Shown here: positions 13,013 to 24,556 of the stretch, one piece after another | Numbering within the stretch: the first letter of the stretch is position 1 | How the letters are laid out: every line of letters starts with the position of its first letter | Assembly (NCBI GenBank): GCA_040954595.2 | Contig: CM082585.2 | Location: forward strand, 3,906,001-3,970,000 | Reading direction: 5' to 3' | DNA from: Balanoglossus misakiensis | Taxonomy: Eukaryota; Hemichordata | Length of the DNA stretch: 64,000 bases | Translations under genes and position numbers: made by a program | Notes under the pieces: generated by a model | Told to the model about the DNA's origin: nothing | Databases searched by the model: none | What the model saw: the letters and a program-made list of their open reading frames with translations, nothing else

Positions 13013-13107
13013 AACACCTATTGCCTGGCCATGAGGGCCATAGCGGCCATTTATTACACCCGGGGGGCTGTGAGTTACCAGAATCACATGCTATTTCCCG
13101 AGGCCGC
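13013..13107. mobile_element. Half copy of a foldback element
   Basis: Begins AACACCTATTGCCTGGCC and runs through GAGTTACCAGAATCACATGC to a TTTCCCGAGGCC junction. It matches one arm of the complete foldback at 13,368-13,558. Confidence 0.75.
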
Positions 13108-13128
13108 ATGAGGTATATTATAATAGGG

Positions 13129-13368
13129 TTTATAATATACCTCATGCTAATACTGTGCCGTGATTCGCCAGAATCCGTCACGTGATAGGAAAATAGAATC
13201 GACTATGAACCGCTAGGGAAATAGCAGAAAAAATATAAACCGGTCACGTGACCAGCGTGATCAGCGTCACGTCGTCTGACACAATGGCCACTGCTGAAGA
13301 TGTTGTCTGCCAACCTCAAGAGAAAATTGCAAGATTTTCCATACTGTTAGCATGAGGTTTATTATAAA
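13129..13368. mobile_element. MITE, family 2, about 240 bp
   Basis: Ends are inverted: TTTATAATATACCTCATGC on the left and TTAGCATGAGGTTTATTATA on the right. The interior contains CTGTGCCGTGATTCGCCAGA and ATATAAACCGGTCACGTGAC, both also present in the shorter relative at 22,819-22,930. From 13,284 it carries an ATG-led stretch reading MATAEDVVCQPQEKIARFS, which may be a captured fragment of a host gene. It lies between the half and full foldback copies. Confidence 0.75.
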
Positions 13369-13558
13369 ACACCTATAGCCTGGCCTTTATTCGGGCCATA
13401 GCAGCCGTTTTTACCCCCTCGTGACTGTGAGTTACCAGAATCATATGCTATTTCCCTCGGCCTGCGGCCTCGGGAAATAGCATATGATTCTGGTAACTCA
13501 CAGCCCCTCGGGTGTAATAAACGGCCGCTATGGCCCTCATGGCCAGGCAATAGGTGTT
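13368..13558. mobile_element. Foldback element, near-perfect 190-bp palindrome
   Basis: The two arms run from AACACCTATAGCCTGGCC to GGCCAGGCAATAGGTGTT, centred near 13,463 in a GGCCTGCGGCC hinge. Almost the whole element is arm, so as single strand it would form one long hairpin. No ORF. The target duplication is unclear because a related MITE adjoins it directly. Confidence 0.88.
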
Positions 13559-14049
13559 CACTAACACATAAAGAGATCTCTTTATGTGATAGTGGGGTAA
13601 TTTCTTGACAGGTTATATAAGTGGCTCGTTGTTTATTCATGCTATGTATCTCTTGCTTTTTATTGCTCTTCGATGTTCGTTTTTGCTAATTCCTTTCAAA
13701 TTTGTATCTATCGGTTATGGGCGGGAACTGCATGTGGTTATTTTTGGTCGTCATTGCTCCTTCTTAATCATTCTATCTATTTCAAGTTCATTATTGGTCA
13801 TTACTGTAGGTTCTGCTCATTACAAGTTTTAGAAACACCTGTGTTTTGTTGGCACATGATTCAACATTACACACAACATGTGTCCCTTTTGTGTAGTAGA
13901 CCATATTGTTGTTTTGGGATGATTTACAACTATATGCACAAAGTCAGCATGTAAGCTTGTCTGATCCAGAGTTTAAACTCAAAATGGTTAAATCATGCCA
14001 ACAAAATGCCAGGATGTAAAGGTCACACGGAGGTCAAGATTCACCATAC

Positions 14050-14181
14050 CTTTCAGCAGCATCTTTCCACCACGTTTTCAACACTCTGGCTTTTTGGCTG
14101 AAAGCGGCCAGTGCCTCATCCATTTGTTCGAAATGTTGATGGTACTCGTTCTTGGTTTTTTCATGCTGCAGATTATCCCAG
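14050..14181 (-). CDS. Exon 6, coiled-coil
   Basis: 132 bp, acceptor GTTTCTTTCAG, phase 2 on both sides, donor AAAG|GTATGG. Encodes a helical segment including WDNLQHEKTKNEYHQHFEQ and LAAFSQKARVLKTWWKD. The continuation after this exon was not found with confidence. Confidence 0.68.
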
Positions 14182-17100
14182 CTGAAAGAAACCCAAGACA
14201 TTACAACATTAGAGATACTGTAAAACATGTTATTTTCGCGAGTTGAAATTTTTTGCGATATCGAGAGAGGCGTGTGCCACCCACTGAAAATCCGTGATAA
14301 GCTAGATCTCAAGTTTACCATGGTAACTGTAGTTAGTTTCTTTAGGTGGCCGTATACCTTTAATTCCTTTTTTACAATTAATTAGTGATTGTTGACAAAA
14401 TTACTACCACATAATTCGACCGTTTCATTTTGGTTGGCACAAAAACTCTAAGACCATGTTCCTTTTGAGTGTACATTATTTTTTAACTGCTTTTTTAACA
14501 TTTACAATGTGCAAATGTTATGAGTGCGCTCTGATTGAAATGAAAATTGTGTCCTGCAAAATATAATGGGCCATCTGAAGGAGAAAGGGGTCTTATGAGT
14601 GCGAGATACTTATGACCCTAAGACCCCTTTTCTGGTTGGGATGGCCCAAATGTGACTGCAATATTAGAGTACATACCACATAATCAGACGGCTTAATTTT
14701 TGTAGGCAGACAGGTGCCACTGTAGAATATCATGTACCGGTATATTCAACTTTACAAATATATCCAAGTGTACACCACACCTACCTTGTCTCCTGCTGGA
14801 GTGCTTCAAACGTTTGCGCCAATTTTGTGAAATCCATCAACATGGCCTCATTCTGCTCAATCCATTCTAATTGGATTTTTAATCGTGCTTGTTGACTCTT
14901 GTGCAGAACCTGAGAAAAAAAAAAAAAAAGAAGTGTAAAATATTGCCTGTAGAAGAAATGTTTCCTGGCCTGCTCCCCCTGCCCCATTCCCACTGATGGC
15001 TGTACCAGCTAAAAGGAAAGGGTCAAGTATGGGCTGCCGTCTTGCGCAAATTTCTGTCCAGCCATGCCCCAAGATGAATGCTTCAAACGTTTGCACACAG
15101 GTACTGTCAAAGTCAGGTGCACCACACAAGATCCATCCGTCCGTTCGTCCATCCATCCATCCATCCATACATACATACATACATACATACATACATGCAT
15201 GCATGCAAACGCACGCACGCACGCACGCACATACATACATACACACATGCAAAAATGCATGCATGCATGCATACAATTACACATACATACATACATACAT
15301 ACATACATACATACATACAGGATAGGTAGGAAAGTCAGTCCAACTACAACTATCAAAGTTTTCAGCGGAATTTGTTTCCATTAGTATACCCTGAAGAAGG
15401 CAGTCTGTGTACTGCCGAAACGTTGGTTTTAAATAAAGATCATTCAGAAGACAGGAACTGCGGTCGAGCATATTTTACATTTTACACTCCATACATACAT
15501 ACATACACACACAAATACATACATGCATACACACACAGATACGTACATACATACATAAATTGCCATAACAGTTTAATGTGCCCATACTTACGAAAACACA
15601 ACACACCACAGCTACAACAACAACTGCGATCAGTAGCCAGTAACGCCAGTAAGCCTCATAGAGCTGGAAAGAAAAAATATAACTGATAAGTGATAATCCA
15701 CCTCTATACCAAATAAAGATCTTGCACATATTGAAATTTTGCATAATATTGTAGCACTTGACTTTACAGTGAAGGGGTCAGCGCACTGCGTTTGTTTGTT
15801 GATAGACATTAGAATTCACCTTCAAATCCCTGAAATTAAATAATTCCTAGAATGAACGAAGCAGCCAGCCGTAGCATAGACCGGGCATGACAGCAACTGA
15901 AGATCCTAGCTGTGGTGACTGCAGTGAGGTTTGTGCTGGTATGGGAAGACGTATTCTCATCAGAGGGGACACCCACGCAGCGCGACGACTGCTTCTCTTT
16001 AAACATTGTATGAAAGCAGACATGACTAAGAGGTCAGAACAACCAAAGCTACTTACATTGGGCTTTTCTGGGGGTTCATCTGGAGGATCTCTGGCCTAGT
16101 TCAAATTATACAAAAAAAAAATAGAATTAGCAAATCCTTGAAACTGAAATGTTGAAAACTGTCAATGTCATGCCATTTTGGTCAATCACAGTTGACACAT
16201 TTACTGAGTATAGAATGATGGATCAAGGTACATTATAAAACCCAAGATAAGCTCATTTTTAAAGGACCACAAATAGTTGGTCCAAGTTGTAAATGGACTT
16301 CAAATTATTACTTTAAAATTGTTGATCAAAGTCAGAGTAAATAAAGTCCAATAACTTGTACCTTAAACTTGTGTTATTAGTTTCAGGGGATAAATTTATA
16401 ATTTACTCGAAAATTATAATAATGCAAATTTTCCGACAAAAATACCAATATTTCCTTTATGTTGCTTTTACTGTTGATGCTCATGAGCCTATACAGGTTG
16501 TTCAAATTTTAAAACATTGTCATAGCCAACCCCTAGAGGGCGCTGTTATGTATTTGAATGCCCATGCATGTGCAACTCGATCGTACTGTACACCCATGTC
16601 ACAGATAGCCATCTCAGGCATCTTAATTCATACTAGTATTAGCTATATCCCCATTTGCCAGAATGTAGCACATATTATTTTGTTTCCATCATTGCAGAAT
16701 CAGATTGAACAATGCTTAAAAACTTGGGCAGAAAACATCAGTAAGACAACAAATGATTTGATACATAAAGTCTGTACAATATGGCTACAGTTACATTGCC
16801 ATGGCATAAAGATGTAGACCTATCATCAGGGCTCCGTTTATGCAAAATCCTGCATATTTCACAATGTTTGACCCAAATTACACAAAGATAATGAAGGATG
16901 CATACACCACCAGTGCAAATTTGCAAATAGTATTCAGCGAGGCTTATAAGATACGAATAATGCAGAAATGCACAGAAATGTTACAATTTTCACTCAGGCA
17001 ACATGACATTCATAGATAAAACTTTGTAATAATGTACCAGTACGGTGGTGTTCTATTCAGGCTTTCAAATGCCTACCCAAGGCAATAGTGTTACATTTAT

Positions 17101-18303
17101 GCAAAGTAAATTCTGAATGCATATTGAAGTATGCAAAGGAAAAATAATCGAACAGAACCTCTGTATCATGTGATTGAACTTGTATGAACATGCAGGATGA
17201 CAGACACAGGAGGACACACACTCAGCCTACTACTGGTATCCGACAAGCTCCAAGTAAACATGTATATAAAAAGGGGATATTCATATGCATTATATGCAAG
17301 CTTTAAAAGCACATAGTCCTTGTGCCATTTGTGAACAAAATGTGTTTGGCTATTTCTGGGTTACAAATGAAAAGACAATTCAGTTTCAGGTTTTCTACAA
17401 TTGTTGTCAATCACTTACCATGCATCGCAATGTTGTCAGTCTTTCTTCCCTTGCTCCTATTCTGTTTAGAGCACTCTGTCTCTGCCTAATTCTCTGTAAA
17501 TAAAATAGGAAGAATATATTCATTTAGGATTATAAAAGACACTTTCAGGAATTGCAGCATGGTGTCAATTATCAACATCCTAAAATTCTTAAAGTTGATA
17601 TTTTGAAACAATGACATGGAGGAACAGGGTGGTGCATAGTACAAAATCATTATGTATACTAGGTCACATGATATTATGGCCATTAAAAGAATCAGTTTTT
17701 TAGCCGATTTTACTTTAGAAAAATGCTGGCTGATTGCTGGTTGCCATGTGTGTATCAATTGAGAAGACTTTGCAGCATTGTTCAAGAGAGTGTTGGCAGT
17801 CTATGGTGTCCATGACAAAACTACAACTCCTCATTTTGCTATTCTTATTTCTATTCAACATTCCATAGTTCAACATTTGGTTTCACAATTCAACATTCCA
17901 TTTTTCAATGCAACAATTGGATTTCAAAACTTCGACTTACAGATACTGAGATAGTCAGATTGAATCTGGCAACTGCGTATTCACGCTTATAGAATTCCTT
18001 CATTCAGAATTGGAATTTTGCATTGTCAGCATTATTGGGATTTTGCATAGTCTCAGCATAATTGGCCATTTGGGATTTTGCATAGATCTATAGTCAGCGA
18101 CATTCAGAAATCTGTTCCAACAGAAAGCTGACCTCGATAAAATTGTCATCAACTTCTCGGTTATCGGTAATATTAAACCCCAAACTGAAATATATTTGTT
18201 TGTAAATTCTAAATTGTATTTCAAAATTAACATACCTTAAAGCTTTCTTCGGTTCGCTGGAGCCGGATTGTTCTAAACTTTGAGGAATGGTATTCCCACA
18301 CAT
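14050..18303 (-). CDS. Multi-exon gene, single-pass membrane coiled-coil protein
   Basis: A minus-strand gene assembled from six splice-bounded exons: 18,236-18,303, 17,419-17,491 (or 17,493), 16,057-16,095, 15,592-15,663, 14,785-14,909 and 14,050-14,181. Every exon has AG before and GT after, and the phases join without a stop. The predicted order is a polar N-terminus of about 60 residues, an acidic and proline-rich linker, one transmembrane helix (LLIAVVVVAVVCCVF), then about 85 charged helical residues likely to form a coiled coil. The start is the ATG directly after the acceptor at 18,303, which implies an upstream untranslated exon. The last exon found ends in a donor, so at least one 3' exon is missing from my model. 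I do not recognise the family; small single-pass coiled-coil membrane proteins are the closest general class. Confidence 0.72.
14785..14909 (-). CDS. Exon 5, coiled-coil
   Basis: 125 bp, phase 0 in and phase 2 out, with a strong polypyrimidine tract and CTCAG acceptor and an AAG|GTAGGTG donor. Encodes a charged helix with KIQLEWIEQNEAMLMDF and FEALQQET. Confidence 0.68.
15149..15320. repeat. Composite microsatellite (CATC/CATA/GCAT/CACG)n
   Basis: Tetranucleotide runs within intron 4 of the membrane-protein gene. Several overlapping open frames here (poly-YIHT, poly-CMYV) are artefacts of the 4-bp period. Confidence 0.95.
15592..15663 (-). CDS. Exon 4, transmembrane exon
   Basis: Exactly 72 bp, phase 0 on both sides. 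It encodes an aromatic belt (LYEAYWRYW) followed by the hydrophobic helix LLIAVVVVAVVCCVF. Acceptor TTTCTTTCCAG, donor TTC|GTAAGT. Because the membrane span sits in one symmetric exon, skipping would give a soluble form. Confidence 0.7.
16057..16095 (-). CDS. Exon 3, 39-bp micro-exon
   Basis: Thirteen codons (ARDPPDEPPEKPN), phase 0 on both sides, acceptor GAACTAG and donor AAT|GTAAGT. It supplies the acidic proline-rich linker before the membrane helix and could be skipped without changing frame. Confidence 0.6.
17419..17493 (-). CDS. Exon 2 of the membrane coiled-coil gene
   Basis: Basic, polar segment (RQRQSALNRIGAREERLTTL). Donor CATG|GTAAGTG. The sequence TTTACAGAG offers two acceptors 2 nt apart. 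Using the inner AG (exon end 17,491) keeps the frame from exon 1; the outer one would shift it. Confidence 0.6.
18236..18303 (-). CDS. Exon 1 (first coding) of the membrane coiled-coil gene
   Basis: Acceptor TTTTTTTTTAG directly precedes the ATG. The exon encodes MCGNTIPQSLEQSGSSEPKK plus two residues and ends in phase 2 at AAG|GTATG. Confidence 0.6.
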
Positions 18304-21300
18304 CTAAAAAAAAAAGGTAATGAAATGACATCAATAAAAATAAAAAATTTCATTATTTCAAATAAACCTGGTAATGGTATTATACGAGGTCTGTTTCCTG
18401 GTTTTAACGTAAGCTAACTTGCAAGTTGAATATTGATAGCGGTGTAAATTGTCCAGGTCTGAGACAGTAAATTGTATTAGTTTACTGGTTAAAATGAGGA
18501 ATTACAGGCCCACCAATTATAATCACAACTTGAAGCTGTCTAACTCTAAGGGAGCGATCATTATTTAGGGCCTGAAGAGGTGTTTGAGGAATTTCACAAG
18601 GAACATGCCAAACCAGGCCTGTTTGCTGGATTATAACAAAAAATGTGAACAACACACTGAGAAACTTAGAAAGATGCGGGATGTTTATTGGAGGGCCAAT
18701 ATTACTCACTGTCTTAGCCCCGTGTAACGCCTGGAACACACAGACCTGTACGCAGGGCTATCACTGTCTATATACTACAGAGTTTTACTCACATGCATGC
18801 GGATTTTTACCTGGAATTGTGTGTGGTCGGCGTCTAATGTTTCCGTCAATACACACATTCTACACTATACATGACCACACACAGTTTCTTGGAAGGACGC
18901 CTACGGTTCTGCAGCTACGTTTGGGTTTAGTCGTGTATCACATCATATCGTGGCTGAAAACTGTATTGTACCTGTCTCATCATTGCTTGGACCATGACTC
19001 CTTGATTCATCTCGATATGACTCGAGTGGAATCCACAATAAATCAATATAAATATTACTTATTACTGGTTGATGCACCGACACTGTGTCATGGCGCTCGA
19101 GTGCTTTTTTGACAGGCCAAAGGTCAACCCTGTTGAGGGCGTGCTCCGGTTATAATATTATAATACTGTACTATAAAAATAATTTTCAAGTTGAAAATGA
19201 ACTGCGAAAAATAGCCCTAAAGTATAGACAGTGACACTATAAAAATAATGGCGGCTGCACAGCGAAAGCCAATAATAAATATTTTCAAAGGTGGTTAGCA
19301 GAAAAGTGGAGTTCGCTCATTTGTCAATTGTGGCAAATGCTGTAGACACGGAGCAAGTACGCGAGAATACTAATGCGTGAATATTCGTAAAATTGAAAGT
19401 CTTGTCACTTCTCTTTACAAGTTGCTGGTTGTTTATTCTCCTTTGTAAGCATTTTTTCGATCGCATGGGGGTAAAACGTGCTTGTTTTTGAAATTCAAGG
19501 CCGTGAGATTAGTCGATCATAATAAAAATAAAAACTACCGAGGCAACAATTTTCCGTTTTCCCCATGGGTGAACATATTCAACGGAGTTTATCTCGAAAT
19601 TGAGCGCGTTGGCTATTCAATTTTTTTCTACCATTCAATTTTAATTCATTTGACTGAGCTATGGGTAGACCTAAACGTTCATGAAAATGACAATAGCAGA
19701 CGCGGATTTTCCAGCAAACCTATGGAAAAGACAAATTGAAAGCGCTTGTACCGATTGTAATTTATACTCGGTTGGCTGTTGTCCTCCACGTGGATCTTTT
19801 CATGGTGTACGGTGTGCCTCAACATTTTGTTTACTTTCTATTTCATTCGACGCTAATGTTTAGACCACGTAATTAGTTCTAATGTATGGAGTTGGTCAAT
19901 TATAGAGGCTCTGGTGGGCCTTTTTGGCGTTCATGTAAATCTTGACAGGTCCGACTGGCTGCTTTGTATACCATGTATTGTTTTGGCTTTGCTGCACTCA
20001 ATGTCGAATACGCCCGGCTGCCATTATTCCAACACACAGGCCTAACTCAAGCAGAAAACAGAGCAAATTGTCGCAACAAAAACCCTGCCGTTCTATCCAT
20101 ACAACCTACTTGCTTATGGATTCTCTTGGTACAAGACGGATATGTCATGCAAAACGCGAACCAGAACATATAATATAGGGCCCTGGCAGCTACGTAAGGG
20201 AAGTTGCACGCAAACACAAGGAAAAATCATTAACAATTTATATTATACTTACTTCAATCCTTTGGCCCAGCAACACTACCGAAAAAAACTAATATTGAAA
20301 CTATAACTAAGAAACTAACTAACTAAGCAACTAACTTACTAACTAACTTACTACTAAGCAACTAACTATCTAACTAATCAGCTAAAAATACTAACTATAA
20401 CTAATCTGAAATAAGAAAATATACTAACTCAGAAATATAATAATAAACGGAACTAATATAATAAACTAATCTATCTAATTAAATGACTAAGAAATTTGAA
20501 AGAAAGGCGACTGTAAACGATAACTGAATGAAAAAAAACCTAATCCTATATCTAACTAATACTGATCTAATCTATGAAATATGATAATGAAAATGAACTG
20601 GGAAATACAATATAACTAAACTAAACTAAGAACTAAGAAAATCGAGAAAAAAATCTATCTAGAGCTAGCGAATGATTGTGGAGAATATATAAAGGCGTGT
20701 GGACAGTAGGGAGAACGAAAGCGAACTGAACATCAGAGGCAAGGTTTTATTGTTATGCAAATACCTCGAGCAATATGCTAAATAGAGAGAAGTGACATTG
20801 CAAGGAGGTGTTAAGATATAACAACAGGTGAAGCAAACTGAACACAGTTGTTGGTGGCATGCAGATTGAGCTGTCAAAATCGCACAAATCAGGAACAGCC
20901 TACCAAGATTACGTGGTTTATGCAGCACTCTCGTAAGGTTCTTTTTGATTGGTCAAATTCTTTACCATGTCACCACTGGTATACAACAATGCATGTGATA
21001 AACAATCAAATTTGCATGCCTCCCAAAGCGCCACACATTGTCAAATTACACATGTTGCGCATGCTCCTGACACGCTCTATACCTTAGACAACTTAGACAA
21101 TATTAACCAAACAATAAATATTAGACAAAATCATCCGATAAGGCCAAAAAATGAAATGTTTCAGGTCAGCGCGCGCGTCACTTGAATAACAACGTGCGTC
21201 GCCCTTTTTTCCTGGTTTTTGGTGACGGCAACGGCAAACTCTAACTGCTTTAGCTATATCTATAAAATACTGGACACTTGGGGGCGCGTGATCAGTGACT

Positions 21301-22179
21301 GCATGAACAGTATACATGTGACTATATGATTAAACTAACTTGACAGGGAAAAATAAATAAAATTGCGTCTCCACACAATTTCTGGAATTAGAAACAGCAG
21401 ATACACAAAGCAAAATTACTAAAAGTGAAAAGTTTGATCTAAACCTCCGGACAACGTGTTGTTCATTGCTTGTGTGCCTTCGAGTAAGATGATTATTATG
21501 TACATGTTACCAACATGTTTTCGTGGTTTTCTAGAAATATAGAAATAAATACAATTGACTTATTTTGTCAAGTTTTCCTTGCAAACACCATTGTCATTGA
21601 ATGTACGTACATGCGTAAACACACCACTGCTTTAAAACAAAGAGGTGATGGGTCACGTATTTACTGCGTTGTATTGAATTGAGCGGACAAATTCTTTTGG
21701 TTTTCATGCATTCTTTCACAGCTTTCCCGAGTAGTCTGCATAATGCGCCCTCTTGTGGTGACGTGTCTTCAGGGAATCGGCCCATCGGCCAGATAGAAAC
21801 AAATCATCGAAGTGTTCCATCACTCTCGTTACAAAGAAACAAAATCCGCCATCGTTCCCGTTGTTAGATAAACGTTTGAAGTGTTTTGCCCTTTGGTGAA
21901 ACACGTTATAGGAAAATTTGTTTAAAGAATAGTACTTATTATTTGACATAAACTGATTGGAACGAGCACATTGTTTGAAACGGTACGTAGGGCCAATGGT
22001 GTGGTCAGATTTTACTTCCAAGCCCAAGCCCCACAGAGGAAGGAAAAGCGCTCGTACTCGTGTATGACATTATTACACTGTACTTTTTGTCACACCTGTG
22101 GGAAGGTTACATCAGCCACGCTGAGCAAGCTTGATTTCCAACGGCCAGACTAGCCGCATTAACAACAACAATGCTTTCT
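18304..22179. other. Gene-free stretch
   Basis: Contains the presumed upstream region of the minus-strand membrane-protein gene and no other exon I can support. Open frames of up to 155 codons (18,645-19,112) lack family resemblance and codon-like composition. A degenerate (CTAA)n region occupies about 20,280-20,640. Confidence 0.45.
20280..20640. repeat. Degenerate (CTAA)n low-complexity region
   Basis: Irregular ACTAACTAAC, AACTAAC and ACTAAGAAAC motifs over about 350 bp, strongly AT-rich. Confidence 0.75.
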
Positions 22180-22800
22180 AGTATTACACACAGGTCCGAG
22201 TGAATAAGAAAGTTTTCCGGTTGTAGACTCTGTAGATCGACTGTTTGTTCTAAAATATCCATGGTTGCTTCCAAACACTGGCTTGTTATTTGAATATTCC
22301 GTTGTGATGCGTAGAACACACAGGCCCGAGCGAATAAGAAAGTTTTCCGGTAGACTCTGTAGATCGACTGTTTGTTCTAAAATATCCATGGTTGCTTCCA
22401 AACGCCGTCTCGATATTTGCATATTCCGTTGTGATGCGTAGAACACACAGGTCCGAGCGAATAAGAAAGTTTTCCGTTTGTAGACTCTGTAGATCGACTA
22501 TTTGTTCGAAAATATCCATGGTTGCTTCCAAAAACTGTCTTGTTATTTGCATATTCCGTTGTGATGCGTAGAACACACAGGTCCGAGCGAATAAGAAAGT
22601 TTTCCGGTAGACTTTGTAGATCGACTGTTTGTTCTAAAATATCCATGGTTGCTTCCAAAAATCGTCTCATTATTTGCATATTCCGTTGTGATGCGTAGAA
22701 CACACATGTCCGACCGAATAAGAAAGTTTTCCTGTAGACTCTGTAGATCGACTGTTTGTTCGAAAATATCCATGGTTGCTTCCAAACGCCGTCTCGACAT
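22180..22800. repeat. 127-130-bp tandem repeat, five copies
   Basis: Units start near ACACAGGTCCGAGCGAATAA and include AAAATATCCATGGTTGCTTC. The spacing alternates between 127 and 130 bp because of a 3-bp indel after TTTTCCG. On the minus strand each unit carries a short peptide-like stretch (LEATMDILEQTVDLQSL), and since 127 is not a multiple of three the array yields overlapping ORFs in all frames. A repeat, with no supported protein. Confidence 0.93.
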
Positions 22801-22818
22801 CAGTAGGAACACAAGTAC

Positions 22819-22930
22819 AATAATATATCATGCTAATACTGTGTCGTGATTCGCCAGAATCAATATAATTAACCGGAGTGCCTTGAAAAAATATAAACCG
22901 GTCACGTGACTGTTAGCATGAGGTTTAATA
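22819..22930. mobile_element. MITE, family 2, short deletion derivative
   Basis: About 110 bp. It shares with the 13,129-13,368 copy both ends (CATGCTAATACTGTG and GTTAGCATGAGGTTTA) and the blocks CGTGATTCGCCAGAATC and ATATAAACCGGTCACGTGAC. The interior, including the ATG-led insert, is missing. Confidence 0.72.
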
Positions 22931-23154
22931 TAGTCTGGTTCCCTGCCCCAATCCCACCGCTGGCTGCGCTACGCTAAAGGGAAAGGGTCAGGCACGGCCT
23001 AATGTAGTCTGGTTCCCTGTCCCAATCCCACCGCTGGCTGCGCTACGCTAAAGGGAAAGGGTCAGGCACGGCCTAATGTAGTCTGGTTCCCTGCCCCAAC
23101 CCCACCGCTGGCTGCGCTACGCTAAAGGGAAAGGGTCAGGCACGGCCTATTGTA
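22931..23154. repeat. 74-bp tandem repeat, three copies
   Basis: Three nearly identical GC-rich units starting GTCTGGTTCCCTG and ending CAGGCACGGCCTA (22,933, 23,007 and 23,081). A diverged single relative of the same unit sits near 14,963-15,045, which suggests the unit comes from a dispersed element. Confidence 0.93.
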
Positions 23155-23246
23155 AACATGGCTCTCATTGGTCAATACATACGAGCATTAAGTTGTTAAG
23201 TTTATAAGTTGTTGTAAGATACTCATTTCCCGTTCTCTCTTTCACC

Positions 23247-23673
23247 TAGTCTCGGTTACCCAGAGCCCTCTGCTTCTTCCGTTAGGCACTCCAGAAAGAG
23301 GGTCTGGGGAAACCCGGTAGACAAATCGCCAGGCGGAATCGGGACAGCTGCGATGCATGACGGGAGATTAATATTCGATACGATATTATGATATGACGAT
23401 ATTAGAAAACTATTTACCAAACTTCTCTCTCTCTTTTCAATTTGTATACAGTTTTAGCAGGTTTAGCACTTCTCAGCATGTTTTCTTTATCGTATGTCAT
23501 ACAAGTCGGCCGTGAGGTTCGCGCGCAGGACGTCGCCATTTTGGAATATTAATCTCCCGTCATGCATCGCAGCTGTCCCGATTCCGCCTGGCGATTTGTC
23601 TACCGGCTTTCCCCAGACCCTCTTTCTGGAGTGCCCAACGGAAGAAGCAGAGGGCTCTGGGTAACCGAGACTA
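23247..23673. mobile_element. Mutator-like MITE with 130-bp inverted arms
   Basis: A 427-bp element with terminal inverted repeats of about 130 bp that differ at only a few positions and start TAGTCTCGGTTACCC. An exact 9-bp direct repeat TCTTTCACC flanks it (23,238-23,246 and 23,674-23,682). Long terminal inverted repeats with a 9-bp target duplication are the signature of Mutator-like elements. The central 170 bp has no ORF. Confidence 0.9.
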
Positions 23674-23869
23674 TCTTTCACCTCCATGAATGTTTATCAT
23701 TCGATTTCCAACTTTACGACAAATGAAACAACATAAACTGCCTGGACGAATCTTGACTGGCGTTGGGCACAATACCAGATCTAGCTACACAAAGGTAGCT
23801 CAAGTGCCTCGGATTCATTTTCATGTGATTTAAATTAAACCACATTTTGACAGGGTCAGTTTCCTTTTA

Positions 23870-24545
23870 CGATAAATTACCATAGTAAGAATATAACACG
23901 ATAACCTTTGGTACTGGGTATAGAAATTAAATGAACAAAGACTTCAATGTACCTGGCACTGTTTGTCGTCCGACAGTTCCGCATGAAAAATTACTTTCAC
24001 AGTCTGTCGGTCCTAAGATGAATTACCATTGCAACAAAAGACAATGGTATACTTTGTCACTGGGTATAGAAATGAAACGAACAAACACTTCAACGAACCT
24101 GTCACAGCGTGGCATCTGGCGTTTATTTACGGACAGTGCCCATGGTAACGCATAAACATTTACTTGTCCTTCTAACCCTTTTGGACAAGTTGTTTGCTAA
24201 AAGCGAAAACTCAAGAAAAACAGAAAAAGACGCAAAACTGTGTTTATCTGCTCACATCAGTATCGTAACACCAATTGCAACTTCTTAACAGAAGCCCCAA
24301 ATCACAAAAGTTGTGTTTTTTTCATGTAGAAAAATATTGCAATTTCCTTTTAACATGTGGATTTCTAGACATACTTAAATAGTAAATCGTCTAAAAAACG
24401 CATCTAGATTCGCTATAGAGCAAGTATGTATGTTCATGTATGTTCATGCCAATTGGCACCGATAGATTATGATCGAAGTACACATCATTTCAGATAGAAA
24501 CGTCTCTATATAAGAAATCTTATACCTTTTGTGATATTTTGCTGA
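23870..24545. repeat. Distal piece of the segmental-duplication unit
   Basis: Contains two tandem-like copies of a motif block (ATTACCATTG...AACAAACACTTCAA...GCCCATGGTAACGC) and then a tail matching 51,700-52,450, including GCATCTAGATTCG and CCAATTGGC. It is therefore the far end of another copy of the large duplicated unit. Confidence 0.75.
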
Positions 24546-24556
24546 AGGCAATTTAA

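Noticed and set aside
16356-16817. 153-codon plus-strand open frame
   Set aside because: Lies in an intron of the minus-strand gene, with no domain, composition or splice support.
18645-19112. 155-codon plus-strand open frame
   Set aside because: No recognisable family or membrane topology; probably chance in the region upstream of the minus-strand gene.
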